In this document: piece by piece, positions 1 through 7,024 of the stretch
Layout of the letters: each line of letters starts with the position of its first letter
Numbering within the stretch: position 1 is the stretch's first letter
Assembly: GCA_012962735.1 (NCBI GenBank)
Contig: DTXA01000044.1
Span: 1 to 12,528 of the forward strand
Direction: 5' to 3'
DNA from: Candidatus Latescibacterota bacterium
GTDB lineage: Bacteria > Latescibacterota > 4484-107 > B68-G9
DNA: 12,528 nt
Notes under the pieces: generated by a model
Databases searched by the model: none
Seen by the model: the letters and a program-made list of their open reading frames with translations, nothing else
What the model was told of the DNA's origin: nothing
Made by a program: the position numbers and the translations under genes

Positions 1-293
1 GCTATCACCCCCCGGCTGTTGACCCCCCGGATATGCTCCCCGGCTATCCCCACGTACGCCGAGGAGACCTTCTCCCCTGCCATAAGCTCCGCATCCTCCA
101 GTGCTCCCCTTATAGACTGCACTGTCTGCTCTATGTTCACCACCACCCCCCGCCGCAGTCCCCCGTGGGAGGGCCGCACTCCCACGCCCACCACTCTGGG
201 CATCTGGGTTTCCCTCTCCACCTTAGCTAAGATGACGCACATCTTCGTGGTCCCGATGTCCAGCCCAGCTATGAGCTCTTCTCCCCTGGGCAT
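1..293 (-). CDS. ftsA: Cell division protein FtsA, N-terminal part (runs off the left edge)
   Basis: Actin-like ATPase that tethers FtsZ to the membrane and recruits the divisome. Only the first 97 codons are in the window, followed by two bases of the next codon; the 3' part lies beyond position 1. The protein begins MPRGEELIAGLDIGTTK. DIGTTKMC at residues 12-19 is the phosphate-1 loop of the actin/Hsp70 fold. GVGVRPSHGGLRRGVVVNIE (about 36-55) and the 'AYVGIAGEHIRGVNSRG' stretch (79-95) match the FtsA 1A and early 1C regions. The ATG at 291-293 is chosen because AGGAGG (complement of 298-303) lies four bases upstream, and because it fits the usual FtsA N-terminus. ftsQ ends 11 nt upstream, and the ribosome binding site lies next to the ftsQ stop. 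The order ftsQ-ftsA is the normal dcw order, so ftsZ is expected just outside the window. There is no sign of disruption. Confidence 0.95.
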   Translation of the reverse strand, partial: MPRGEELIAGLDIGTTKMCVILAKVERETQMPRVVGVGVRPSHGGLRRGVVVNIEQTVQSIRGALEDAELMAGEKVSSAYVGIAGEHIRGVNSRGVI

Positions 294-297
294 ATGC

Positions 298-303
298 CCT
301 CCT
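298..303 (-). promoter_or_regulatory. Shine-Dalgarno sequence of ftsA
   Basis: The minus strand reads GAAAGGAGGGCAT before the ATG. AGGAGG is a perfect anti-16S match with a short spacer (4 nt). It lies immediately downstream of the ftsQ stop (305-307). This suggests ftsA has its own efficient initiation and does not depend only on coupling to ftsQ. Confidence 0.75.
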
Positions 304-304
304 T

Positions 305-1024
305 TCACAGTCGGGCCACCACCTGACCGGCAAACCGCAGATCCAGATACCTGGCTCTGCGCCCCTCCCAGCTCAGCCTGTGTAACACCGCACGCAGCGA
401 CAAGGCGTCGGCCTCGGGCCTGTCCCCTAACCGCACCTCGGTCCCGTCCATAAGATAAGCCCGAAGTCCATCTTTCCCCAACCTCAGCTCGGAGACCTCG
501 TCTAATAGTCCGGGGTCCACATCCTCGACCCCACAGATCCACCGAAGGGCCCGTTCCACTGGGGGATATACTATTCTCCGTCCGATCTTTATGCTCTCCT
601 CCGGGACTCCCGTGATCAGGGGCAGATCGGGGGGTGCTCCCGGGAGGGGAAGGGCCACCCCCTCTCGGTCCACTAAGAACAACTTCCCGGCTGCCACCAG
701 AGCCACTGGATTCCGTTCCTCGAGCGCTATCACCAACTTCCCTGGCAACCTCCTGTGGACCTGGACATCCCGCACCCAGGGTATATCTTTCACCCTCCGG
801 ACCACCTCCTTTATATCCATCCGATACAGCCTGGCCCCCATGTCCACCCCACACCGCCGTACCACCTCCTCTGGGTCCGTCATCCGGTCCCCTACGACTT
901 CGATGCGGCGCACGGTCGGAAGCCCCAAAGCCCGCCAAAAGGCCCTCCACACGCCGATCCAGACGCCCCAGAGTAAAAGCCCGAGCACCGTCGCCTTAAC
1001 CGCCCGCCTCAGGAACCGCCGCAT
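305..1024 (-). CDS. ftsQ: Cell division protein FtsQ/DivIB (POTRA domain)
   Basis: Bitopic membrane protein of the divisome that binds FtsL (and FtsB/DivIC) and controls septal synthesis. It has 239 residues. The short basic N-terminus (MRRFLRRAVK) is followed by one hydrophobic segment at about 11-33, giving an N-in orientation. A POTRA domain spans about 37-108: RRIEVVGDRMTDPEEV is its first strand and helix, and IPWVRDVQVHRRLPGKLVI (81-99) is the typical second half. A beta-rich FtsQ domain covers about 109-239 and ends LDLRFAGQVVARL, like the family's 'DLR..GQ...' C-terminus. The ATG start at 1022-1024 is directly preceded by GGGAGGGAGG, so the closer G-rich repeat overlaps the optimal spacing. 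Its first 29 nt overlap the 3' end of murC in another frame. Slightly shorter than the E. coli protein (276 aa), closer to DivIB-type lengths. Confidence 0.93.
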   Translation of the reverse strand: MRRFLRRAVKATVLGLLLWGVWIGVWRAFWRALGLPTVRRIEVVGDRMTDPEEVVRRCGVDMGARLYRMDIKEVVRRVKDIPWVRDVQVHRRLPGKLVIALEERNPVALVAAGKLFLVDREGVALPLPGAPPDLPLITGVPEESIKIGRRIVYPPVERALRWICGVEDVDPGLLDEVSELRLGKDGLRAYLMDGTEVRLGDRPEADALSLRAVLHRLSWEGRRARYLDLRFAGQVVARL

Positions 1025-2399
1025 CCTCCCTCCCTAAGGCCCTCAACAGCGCCTCCCCGACCTTCCATATATCCCCCGCACCCATTGTGATCGCCATATC
1101 CCCGGGTCGCACAAGCTGGGCTACGAACTCCGCCAGCTTCTCCTTGTCCTCTACGTAGTACACCTCCCTGTGCCCCAACTTCCGAGCCGCATCGGCCACC
1201 AGCTCTCCGCTCACGCCAGGTATCGGCTCCTCCCGGGCTGGATATACGTCCGTTACCACGAGCAGGTCGCTCTCTAAAAACGACCTTCCGAAGAGCCCGG
1301 CGAAGTCCCTGGTACGGCTGTACAGGTGTGGCTGGAATACCGCCACTATGCGCCCCTTCCGCACCAGCCTTGCAGCCTGCAGGGTAACCCGGATCTCTGA
1401 GGGGTGGTGTGCGTAGTCGTCCACGATCAACACCCCTCTTGCCTCCCCCTTCACCTCGAACCTCCGGTGCACGCCGGAGAACTTCTCTAAGGCCTTAGAT
1501 ATCGCCTCGAACGGCACCTCCAACGCCAGGCCCACCGAGACCGCTGCCAAGGCGTTCTTCACGTTGTGCGGCCCCGGCACCTGCAGCCTCACCTCCCCCA
1601 TAGGCTCCCCCTCGGCCGCCACTCGGAACCTCGATCCCATCCCAGCGAACTCCACACCTTCAGCTCGTACATCCGCCTGGGCCGAAAGCCCGTATGTGAT
1701 AAGAGGTCTCTCCACCCTGGGCAATATATCCTGCACCCCCTCCTCGTCTAAGCACGCCACCACCCACCCATAGAAGGGGACCTTATTGGCGTATTCCACG
1801 AAAGCCGCCTTGATCTCGTCCAGATCCCGATAGTAGTCTAAGTGCTCCGCCTCCAAGGTAGTGATCACTGCCACGATGGGAGCCAACCTCAGGAAGGACC
1901 TGTCGAACTCGTCGGCCTCGGCCACCAAGTAATCCCCTCCTCCCAGCCGGGCGTTGCTCCCTATGCTCTTGACCCTTCCCCCCACGATGAGGGTCGGGTC
2001 CAGTCCACCCTCGGTCAACACCGCCCCTATCATCGAGGTCGTAGTGGTCTTCCCATGCGTGCCCGCAACACCGATGCTGTATCGCATCATCCGCATCAGC
2101 TCCCCCAACATCTCCGCCCGCCGGATCGCCGGCACCTTGCGCCGGGAGGCCTCCTGCAGTTCTGGGTTGAAGGGAGGGACGGCCGTGGAATATACCACCA
2201 CGTCCGCTCCGGATACGTGCTCGGCCTTATGCCCGTACCAAACCCGGGCGCCGAGCTCCTCGAGCCTCTCGGTGATCGAAGTCCTTCTGAGGTCGGACCC
2301 ACTAACCTCGTACCCCATCCGCAGCAGGAGTTCCGCTATCCCACTCATCCCGATCCCGCCGATCCCCACGAAATGCACCCGTTTTATCTTCTTAAACAT
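996..2399 (-). CDS. murC: UDP-N-acetylmuramate--L-alanine ligase MurC
   Basis: Cytoplasmic ATP-dependent ligase that adds L-alanine to UDP-MurNAc, the first stem-peptide step. It has 467 residues, a normal length. The Rossmann motif GIGGIGMSG is at 12-20. The ATP P-loop GTHGKTTT is at 113-120, with GTHGKT being the MurC form. EADEFDRSFL is at 161-170. DDYAHHP (327-333), FQPHLYSRT (355-363) and YPAREEPIPGVSG (386-398) are MurC hallmarks that separate it from MurD and Mpl. The chosen start is the ATG at 2397-2399 (MFKKIKRVHFVGIGG), which gives the standard N-terminus with a modest AAGG nine bases upstream. The frame stays open for 161 codons further upstream, but that part lies inside murG and has no family similarity. 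murG ends 17 nt upstream, and the last 29 nt overlap ftsQ. The usual murB neighbour is missing. Confidence 0.97.
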   Translation of the reverse strand: MFKKIKRVHFVGIGGIGMSGIAELLLRMGYEVSGSDLRRTSITERLEELGARVWYGHKAEHVSGADVVVYSTAVPPFNPELQEASRRKVPAIRRAEMLGELMRMMRYSIGVAGTHGKTTTTSMIGAVLTEGGLDPTLIVGGRVKSIGSNARLGGGDYLVAEADEFDRSFLRLAPIVAVITTLEAEHLDYYRDLDEIKAAFVEYANKVPFYGWVVACLDEEGVQDILPRVERPLITYGLSAQADVRAEGVEFAGMGSRFRVAAEGEPMGEVRLQVPGPHNVKNALAAVSVGLALEVPFEAISKALEKFSGVHRRFEVKGEARGVLIVDDYAHHPSEIRVTLQAARLVRKGRIVAVFQPHLYSRTRDFAGLFGRSFLESDLLVVTDVYPAREEPIPGVSGELVADAARKLGHREVYYVEDKEKLAEFVAQLVRPGDMAITMGAGDIWKVGEALLRALGREDAAVPEAGG

Positions 2400-2416
2400 G
2401 CCTAATAACCTTGAAC

Positions 2417-3499
2417 TTAGAACTTCGAACCCCTCAGATCCTCCAACATCCCTTCTGCCACCCGCTCGGCCGCATCCAGCACCCCAAGCCCTCTGCTCGC
2501 CCGCCGCATCGCCTCCAGCCTCACCCGGTTCTTCAAAAGTCCCAGCACCTCCTCGGCCAGCCGCTCTCCCGTAAGCTCCCCTTCTTCCAACACCACAGCC
2601 GCTCCTGCCTCCTTCAGGGTCAGGGCGTTTTGAAGCTGATGCCCGCCGGCCGAGTTGGGCAATGGTACCAATATAGCCGGAAGACCGCTTGCGGTCAACT
2701 CCGATATCGTCATAGCCCCAGCCCGGCACACCGCAAGGTCCGCTGCAGCTAAAGCATACGCCATATCCTCTATGAACGGGAAGACCTTCACCTTCCCCCG
2801 ATATGCCTTCGAAAGTTCGGACGCCCAGGCGATGTCCCCCTCCCCTACCTGCCAGATCACCTCCACCCCCGCCTCCTCCCATCCACCCAAAGCCTCCCCC
2901 ACAGCCCGGTTGATCGTCCTTGCCCCCTGACTCCCTCCGAAGGCCAACACTACCGGCCCGTCCCCGAGTCCGAAGCGCCTCCTGCCCTCCTCCCTGGAGG
3001 CCCTTCCTACCTCCCCTCGGACCGGATTTCCGGTGTGCACCCTCCGTCCCCGGGGGCCTACTCCCCTGAATCCGGTGTAGACCCTCCGGGCCCAGGGGCC
3101 CAGAACCCGATTTACCAGCCCGGGGACCTGGTTCGGCTCGTGGAGGTAAAGGGGCACCCGGAACCAGAGCGTCATAGCCCCGACCGGAAACGCCGCATAT
3201 CCGCCGGTGCAGAGCGCTGCATTCGGCCGGAACTTTAAAAATACATCCCTACACAGCACCAATCCACGCACAAGACCTACCCAGAACCCCAAAAGCTTTA
3301 GGGAAAGCCTTCGTGGCAGGCCGACCACCGGGACCCGGACCAGCCGGTACCCGGCCCGGGGGACGAGCTTCTCCTCCACCCCACGGCCCGCCCCCACGAA
3401 CACCACACAGGCTCGAGTTTTCCTTTTCAAAGCCTCGGCCACCGCAAGCGCCGGCACCACGTGTCCACCGGTCCCTCCAGCCCCCACGATCAACCTCAT
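2417..3499 (-). CDS. murG: MurG, lipid II synthase (UDP-GlcNAc transferase)
   Basis: Peripheral inner-membrane GT-B glycosyltransferase that moves GlcNAc from UDP-GlcNAc onto lipid I to give lipid II. It has 360 residues, typical for the family. The N-terminal glycine loop GGTGGH is at 8-13. CTGGY is at 97-101 and HEPN at 120-123 (HEQN is commoner, and here Pro replaces Gln). TGNPVR is at 156-161 and the second glycine loop GGSQGA at 188-193. The nucleotide-sugar site CRAGAMTISEL is at 258-268, with Glu267 expected to contact the UDP ribose, and GGHQLQNA at 285-292. The ATG at 3497-3499 overlaps the ftsW stop by one base (TGATG). A GTG one codon earlier would give a 4-nt GTGA overlap. AAGGGG lies six bases before the ATG, so the ATG is preferred. 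The frame is open far upstream into ftsW, but only as a shadow. Confidence 0.97.
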   Translation of the reverse strand: MRLIVGAGGTGGHVVPALAVAEALKRKTRACVVFVGAGRGVEEKLVPRAGYRLVRVPVVGLPRRLSLKLLGFWVGLVRGLVLCRDVFLKFRPNAALCTGGYAAFPVGAMTLWFRVPLYLHEPNQVPGLVNRVLGPWARRVYTGFRGVGPRGRRVHTGNPVRGEVGRASREEGRRRFGLGDGPVVLAFGGSQGARTINRAVGEALGGWEEAGVEVIWQVGEGDIAWASELSKAYRGKVKVFPFIEDMAYALAAADLAVCRAGAMTISELTASGLPAILVPLPNSAGGHQLQNALTLKEAGAAVVLEEGELTGERLAEEVLGLLKNRVRLEAMRRASRGLGVLDAAERVAEGMLEDLRGSKF

Positions 3500-4560
3500 C
3501 ACCCGCCCCTTCTCGATATGTCCAACAGTATACCGGTACCCGCAAGCGAGACCACCAGCGAGGTCCCCCCGTAGCTCACAAAAGGCAAGGGAAGTCCAGT
3601 GGTGGGCAGCATCCCGGTGGCCACAGCTATGTTGCACAGGGCATATACCTCTACCATCAACGTGATCCCCACGGCCACGAAGAACGCTCGCACCTCCCCG
3701 ACCCTCCTCGCTATTGCTGCCCCTCTCCATCCGTACAGCACGAACAGCCCCAACACCCCCAAAGTCCCCAAAAGCCCCAGCTCTTCCCCCACCACAGAGA
3801 ACACAAAGTCTGTATGGGACTCGGGGAGGAACCAATGCTTCTGCACTCCCTTCCCCAACCCCCTCCCTAAGACCCCTCCGGACCCCAAGGCCACCAGGGA
3901 CTGCTCCATCTGATATTTGGGGTCCTCGTCCCCCTTTCCCACGTATGCCAGCACCCGCTCCCGTCCATACCCCAGTCCGAATACCGCTATCCCTAAGGCT
4001 GCCGCAACTACCAGTCCTACCACCGCCAGATGTCGTATGCGGCCCCCCCCCACGAATAACATCCCCCCCAATATCGCCCCCACCGCAGCTGTGGTGCTCA
4101 GGTCCGGCTCTAAAAGGATCAGGACGAGCGGCACCCCGCACGCTATGGAGGCCGGCAGGACCCCCCTCTGGAACTCCCGGACCCTCTCGCCCTTCCTATC
4201 TAAGAAATCCGCTATATAAAGCACTAAAACGAGCTTGGTCACCTCGGAGGGCTGGAGGGAGAACGGCCCCAATCTATACCACCGCCAGACCCCCCCGTGG
4301 ACCGCCCGCAGTACCAAAAGCCCCATCAGCGAGAGGGTCACCGGCAGGAGCAACCTCTTCGCCCAGGCGGACCATCTCCTGTACCCCACCTTATAGGCGG
4401 CTCCCATACCCACCGCCCCCACCAGCCCCTTAATCAGGTGCCCCCGCAGCAGCGCAGACCCTCGGTCTCTGCCTATCCCTGTGCTGTAGGCCATCACCAC
4501 CCCGAGGGCGGCCAGTATCACCACCACGGCCAACAGGACCCTGTCCGGTCCCCGTCTCAT
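3499..4560 (-). CDS. ftsW: FtsW, septal peptidoglycan glycosyltransferase (SEDS family)
   Basis: Polytopic SEDS protein that polymerises lipid II into glycan strands at the septum with its class B PBP partner, here presumably the FtsI encoded in the same cluster. It has 353 residues and many hydrophobic segments, starting at about 8-28. Family motifs: FSLQPSE (100-106), EPDLSTT (151-157), PESHTDFVFSVVGEELG (246-262) with the likely catalytic Asp251, and the C-terminal LPLPFVSYGGTS (323-334). It is shorter than E. coli (414) or B. subtilis (about 400) FtsW/SpoVE, mainly from minimal termini and loops. The start ATG overlaps the mraY stop as ATGA and no clear Shine-Dalgarno is present, so initiation is probably coupled to mraY. 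A run of nine G in the coding strand (4043-4051) encodes VGGG. SpoVE or RodA are alternative names; the dcw context supports FtsW. Confidence 0.95.
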   Translation of the reverse strand: MRRGPDRVLLAVVVILAALGVVMAYSTGIGRDRGSALLRGHLIKGLVGAVGMGAAYKVGYRRWSAWAKRLLLPVTLSLMGLLVLRAVHGGVWRWYRLGPFSLQPSEVTKLVLVLYIADFLDRKGERVREFQRGVLPASIACGVPLVLILLEPDLSTTAAVGAILGGMLFVGGGRIRHLAVVGLVVAAALGIAVFGLGYGRERVLAYVGKGDEDPKYQMEQSLVALGSGGVLGRGLGKGVQKHWFLPESHTDFVFSVVGEELGLLGTLGVLGLFVLYGWRGAAIARRVGEVRAFFVAVGITLMVEVYALCNIAVATGMLPTTGLPLPFVSYGGTSLVVSLAGTGILLDISRRGG

Positions 4561-5660
4561 CGAATCTTAAAGGTGCTCAGACCCAGAAGGGCCAACAATA
4601 CCCCGACGATCCAAAGCCGCACTACCACCTTAGGTTCCGGCCATCCCAAAAGCTCAAAGTGGTGGTGCAGAGGCGCCATCCGGAATATCCGGCGCCCCGA
4701 GCCGGCCTTTCGCTTGGTGTATTTGAAATAATAACGCTGAAGTATTACAGAGATCACCTCCGCCACGAACACCCCTCCTATCACCGGCAACAACAGCTCG
4801 ACCTTCAACAACACCGCTAAGGTCCCCAAGGTCCCCCCCAGCGAAAGCGCTCCCGTATCCCCCATGAACACCCTGGCTGGGTATGCGTTAAACCACAGAA
4901 ATCCCAGCGAAGCCCCCACCAGGGCCGCACAGTACACTGTCAGCTCCCCAGCGCCCCTGAGGTACGGGATCCCCAAATAGGCGCTGAAATCCGCCCGTCC
5001 CGTAACGTACGCAACGAGGCCCAGGGCCGCCGCCACGATCCCCACCAACCCTATGGCCAGCCCGTCCAATCCGTCGGTGAGGTTCACCGCATTGGACGTG
5101 CCCACTATCACGAACACCACCATCGGGATATACAGCCACCCCAACTCTAAAGCCCATCCCTTGAAGAAGGGCATACTCGTGGCCGTAGCCCACTGGGGGT
5201 CCGAGGGCCAGAAGTACAAGATCCCCCCGATCCCCAACCCTAAAAGCACCTGTCCGGCTATCTTGTACCGCCCGATGAGCCCGTTGGGGAGCTGCTTGAC
5301 CACCTTCAGGTAGTCGTCTAAAAACCCCACCGCTCCCATCCAGACCGTGGCCAAAAGCGTCAACAACACATACCGATTGGCCACGTCCGTCCACAACACT
5401 GTGGGGACCACCACCCCCGCCAGCACTATGAGCCCCCCCATGGTGGGCGTGCCCTCCTTCACTAAATGGCTCTGGGGGCCATTTGGCCGTATCCTCTCTT
5501 TGATCTGTAGGGACTCCAACTTCCGCACGATCCAGGGGCCCAAAAGAAAGCTTATGCCCAGAGCCGTTACCGCCGCTCCGACGGACCGGAAGGTGATGTA
5601 CCGGAATAGATTGAAGAAAGTGAAGTACTTGACCAGAGGATACAGCCAGTGAAAGAGCAT
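4557..5660 (-). CDS. mraY: MraY, phospho-MurNAc-pentapeptide transferase
   Basis: Integral membrane enzyme that moves phospho-MurNAc-pentapeptide from UDP to undecaprenyl phosphate, making lipid I. It has 367 residues, normal for the family (about 320-360). Motifs in order: GTPTMGG (70-76), GFLDDYLK with Asp115/Asp116 (112-119), NAVNLTDGLDGLA (190-202), FMGDTGALSLGG with Asp268 (265-276) and the HHH segment APLHHHFE (329-336). About ten hydrophobic segments are visible. The start is the ATG at 5658-5660 (MLFHWLYPLVKYF), which matches the E. coli type N-terminus and has GAGGG six bases upstream. An open frame continues 76 codons upstream inside murF and is disregarded. murF ends 11 nt upstream. 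The 3' end overlaps ftsW by 4 nt with no murD in between, which is unusual for this cluster. Confidence 0.97.
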   Translation of the reverse strand: MLFHWLYPLVKYFTFFNLFRYITFRSVGAAVTALGISFLLGPWIVRKLESLQIKERIRPNGPQSHLVKEGTPTMGGLIVLAGVVVPTVLWTDVANRYVLLTLLATVWMGAVGFLDDYLKVVKQLPNGLIGRYKIAGQVLLGLGIGGILYFWPSDPQWATATSMPFFKGWALELGWLYIPMVVFVIVGTSNAVNLTDGLDGLAIGLVGIVAAALGLVAYVTGRADFSAYLGIPYLRGAGELTVYCAALVGASLGFLWFNAYPARVFMGDTGALSLGGTLGTLAVLLKVELLLPVIGGVFVAEVISVILQRYYFKYTKRKAGSGRRIFRMAPLHHHFELLGWPEPKVVVRLWIVGVLLALLGLSTFKIR

Positions 5661-5671
5661 GATAAACCCTC

Positions 5672-7024
5672 TTAAATCCCGAACGCTTCCCGGACCACTT
5701 TTTCCAAGGCCACCCTCCTGGACCCCTTCACCAACACCCAATCCCCCTGCCTGGCCAGCTCGCAGAGCCTTCTGGCCAGTTCCTCCCTGTCTTCGAAGAC
5801 CTCCACCTCCGTCACCCCACCTTCCTTTGCCCCCTCGGCCATATCCCCCGCCCATTCCCCGATGCACAGGAGCAGGTCTATCCCGCATCGGGCAGCATAC
5901 GTCCCCACCTCCCGGTGGAACTCAGACGCCAGGGCCCCAAGCTCCAACATGTCCCCCAACACCGCCACCCGCCGACCGGGCAGTGCCCCCAGAAGTTTAA
6001 GGGCCTCCCGCATCGAGGCGGGATTGGCGTTGTAGCAGTCCACAAGCACCCGCACTCCTTCGACCTCTACCACCTCCCCCCGCATATGCGGGACTTGGAA
6101 ATCCTTTAAGGCCTGTGCCGCCTCTCCCAAGTTCACTTCAAATAAACTTCCTATTACAACTGCTACCAAAGCATTATAAACTTGATACTCTCCCAAAACC
6201 CCTAACCTGAACTCCACATCCCCCACCTGGAAGACCGGCCTCCCCCCCTCGAGTCGTATCTCCTCGGCCCGCACCTCCGCCCCCTCCCCCATACCGTACC
6301 ACACCACCTTGCCTCCGAACTCCTTCCCAAGTCTGCGCACCCAAGGGTCGTCCCAGTTCAGGACCGCCACCCCTTCCTCCCCCAAGACCTCCAAAAGCTC
6401 CCCCTTCGCCCTCGCCACCCCCTCCAACGACCCGAACGCCCCTACGTGGGCTGGCCCTACGTTTGTTATTATCCCTACCTGAGGTACGGCCATCTGGGCC
6501 AGGTTTTCTATCTCCCCGGGAGCGTTCATGCCCAGCTCCACAACCGCCACATCGTGCCTTCCAGAGAGCCTCAGGAGGGTCAGGGGAAGCCCGATCTCGT
6601 TGTTCCAGCTCCCCTCCGACTTCAAGGTCCGGTGCCGTGTTCCTAAGACGGCTGCGGCCATCTCCTTGGCCGTGGTCTTGCCGTTGGAACCTGTAACCGC
6701 CACTAAGGTCACGGGGAACCGCCTCCGGTACCACGAGGCCAGCTTCCCCAAAGCCCTCAGGGGGTCCTCGACCCCAATTAAAGGCCCCGATTCCCAGTGT
6801 TCCTTCATCCACCCCGTCCGCACTACGGCAGCTGCCGCTCCCTTCCTCAAAGCCTCCCCCACGAACCTATGCCCGTCGGTGCGCTCGCCCTTAAGAGCGA
6901 AAAAAAGCTCCCCCCTCTGTGTGGTTCGGGAGTCCACCGACGCCCCCGTAGGGACTATCCCGGGGTCCCCCACGAGCTCCCCTCGAAGCACCTCGGCTAT
7001 TTCCCCGAGCCGCACGCCTTCCAT
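5672..7024 (-). CDS. murF: MurF, UDP-MurNAc-tripeptide--D-Ala-D-Ala ligase
   Basis: Cytoplasmic ATP-dependent ligase that adds D-Ala-D-Ala to UDP-MurNAc-tripeptide, the last cytoplasmic step. It has 450 residues. The N-terminal UDP-binding domain carries VDSRTTQRGELFFALKG (30-46), shared by MurE and MurF. The ATP loop GSNGKTT is at 112-118. NNEIG (141-145) and ELGMNAPGEI (163-172) are MurF-specific. DCYNANPAS is at 329-337, LGDMLELG at 356-363 and VKGSR at 432-436. The ATG at 7022-7024 lies inside the 3' end of murE (28-nt overlap, different frame). GAGGAG precedes it by about 11 nt, a rather long spacer. Around 6130-6190 the DNA is much more AT-rich than the rest of the gene, and the reading frame continues intact there. 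No residue of the key motifs is missing. Confidence 0.97.
   Translation of the reverse strand: MEGVRLGEIAEVLRGELVGDPGIVPTGASVDSRTTQRGELFFALKGERTDGHRFVGEALRKGAAAAVVRTGWMKEHWESGPLIGVEDPLRALGKLASWYRRRFPVTLVAVTGSNGKTTAKEMAAAVLGTRHRTLKSEGSWNNEIGLPLTLLRLSGRHDVAVVELGMNAPGEIENLAQMAVPQVGIITNVGPAHVGAFGSLEGVARAKGELLEVLGEEGVAVLNWDDPWVRRLGKEFGGKVVWYGMGEGAEVRAEEIRLEGGRPVFQVGDVEFRLGVLGEYQVYNALVAVVIGSLFEVNLGEAAQALKDFQVPHMRGEVVEVEGVRVLVDCYNANPASMREALKLLGALPGRRVAVLGDMLELGALASEFHREVGTYAARCGIDLLLCIGEWAGDMAEGAKEGGVTEVEVFEDREELARRLCELARQGDWVLVKGSRRVALEKVVREAFGI

Noticed and set aside
2400..2882. 161-codon N-terminal extension of the murC frame
   Set aside because: It lies inside murG in another frame, is Gly/Arg-rich without family similarity, and the standard MurC N-terminus starts at MFKKIKRVHFVGIGG.
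3500..4141. Long upstream extension of the murG frame into ftsW
   Set aside because: It is a shadow of ftsW. The conserved MurG N-terminus MRLIVGAGGTGGH starts at 3499 with a suitable ribosome site.
3714..4433. 239-codon plus-strand frame opposite ftsW
   Set aside because: Extremely Pro/Arg-rich shadow of a membrane protein gene; no ribosome site or family features.
5661..5888. 76-codon extension upstream of mraY
   Set aside because: It overlaps murF, is low complexity (Gly/Arg), and MLFHWLYPLVKYF is the normal MraY start with its own ribosome site.
6174..6812. 212-codon minus-strand frame within murF
   Set aside because: Gly/Arg-rich alternative frame of murF with no recognisable motif; the murF frame has every family motif.
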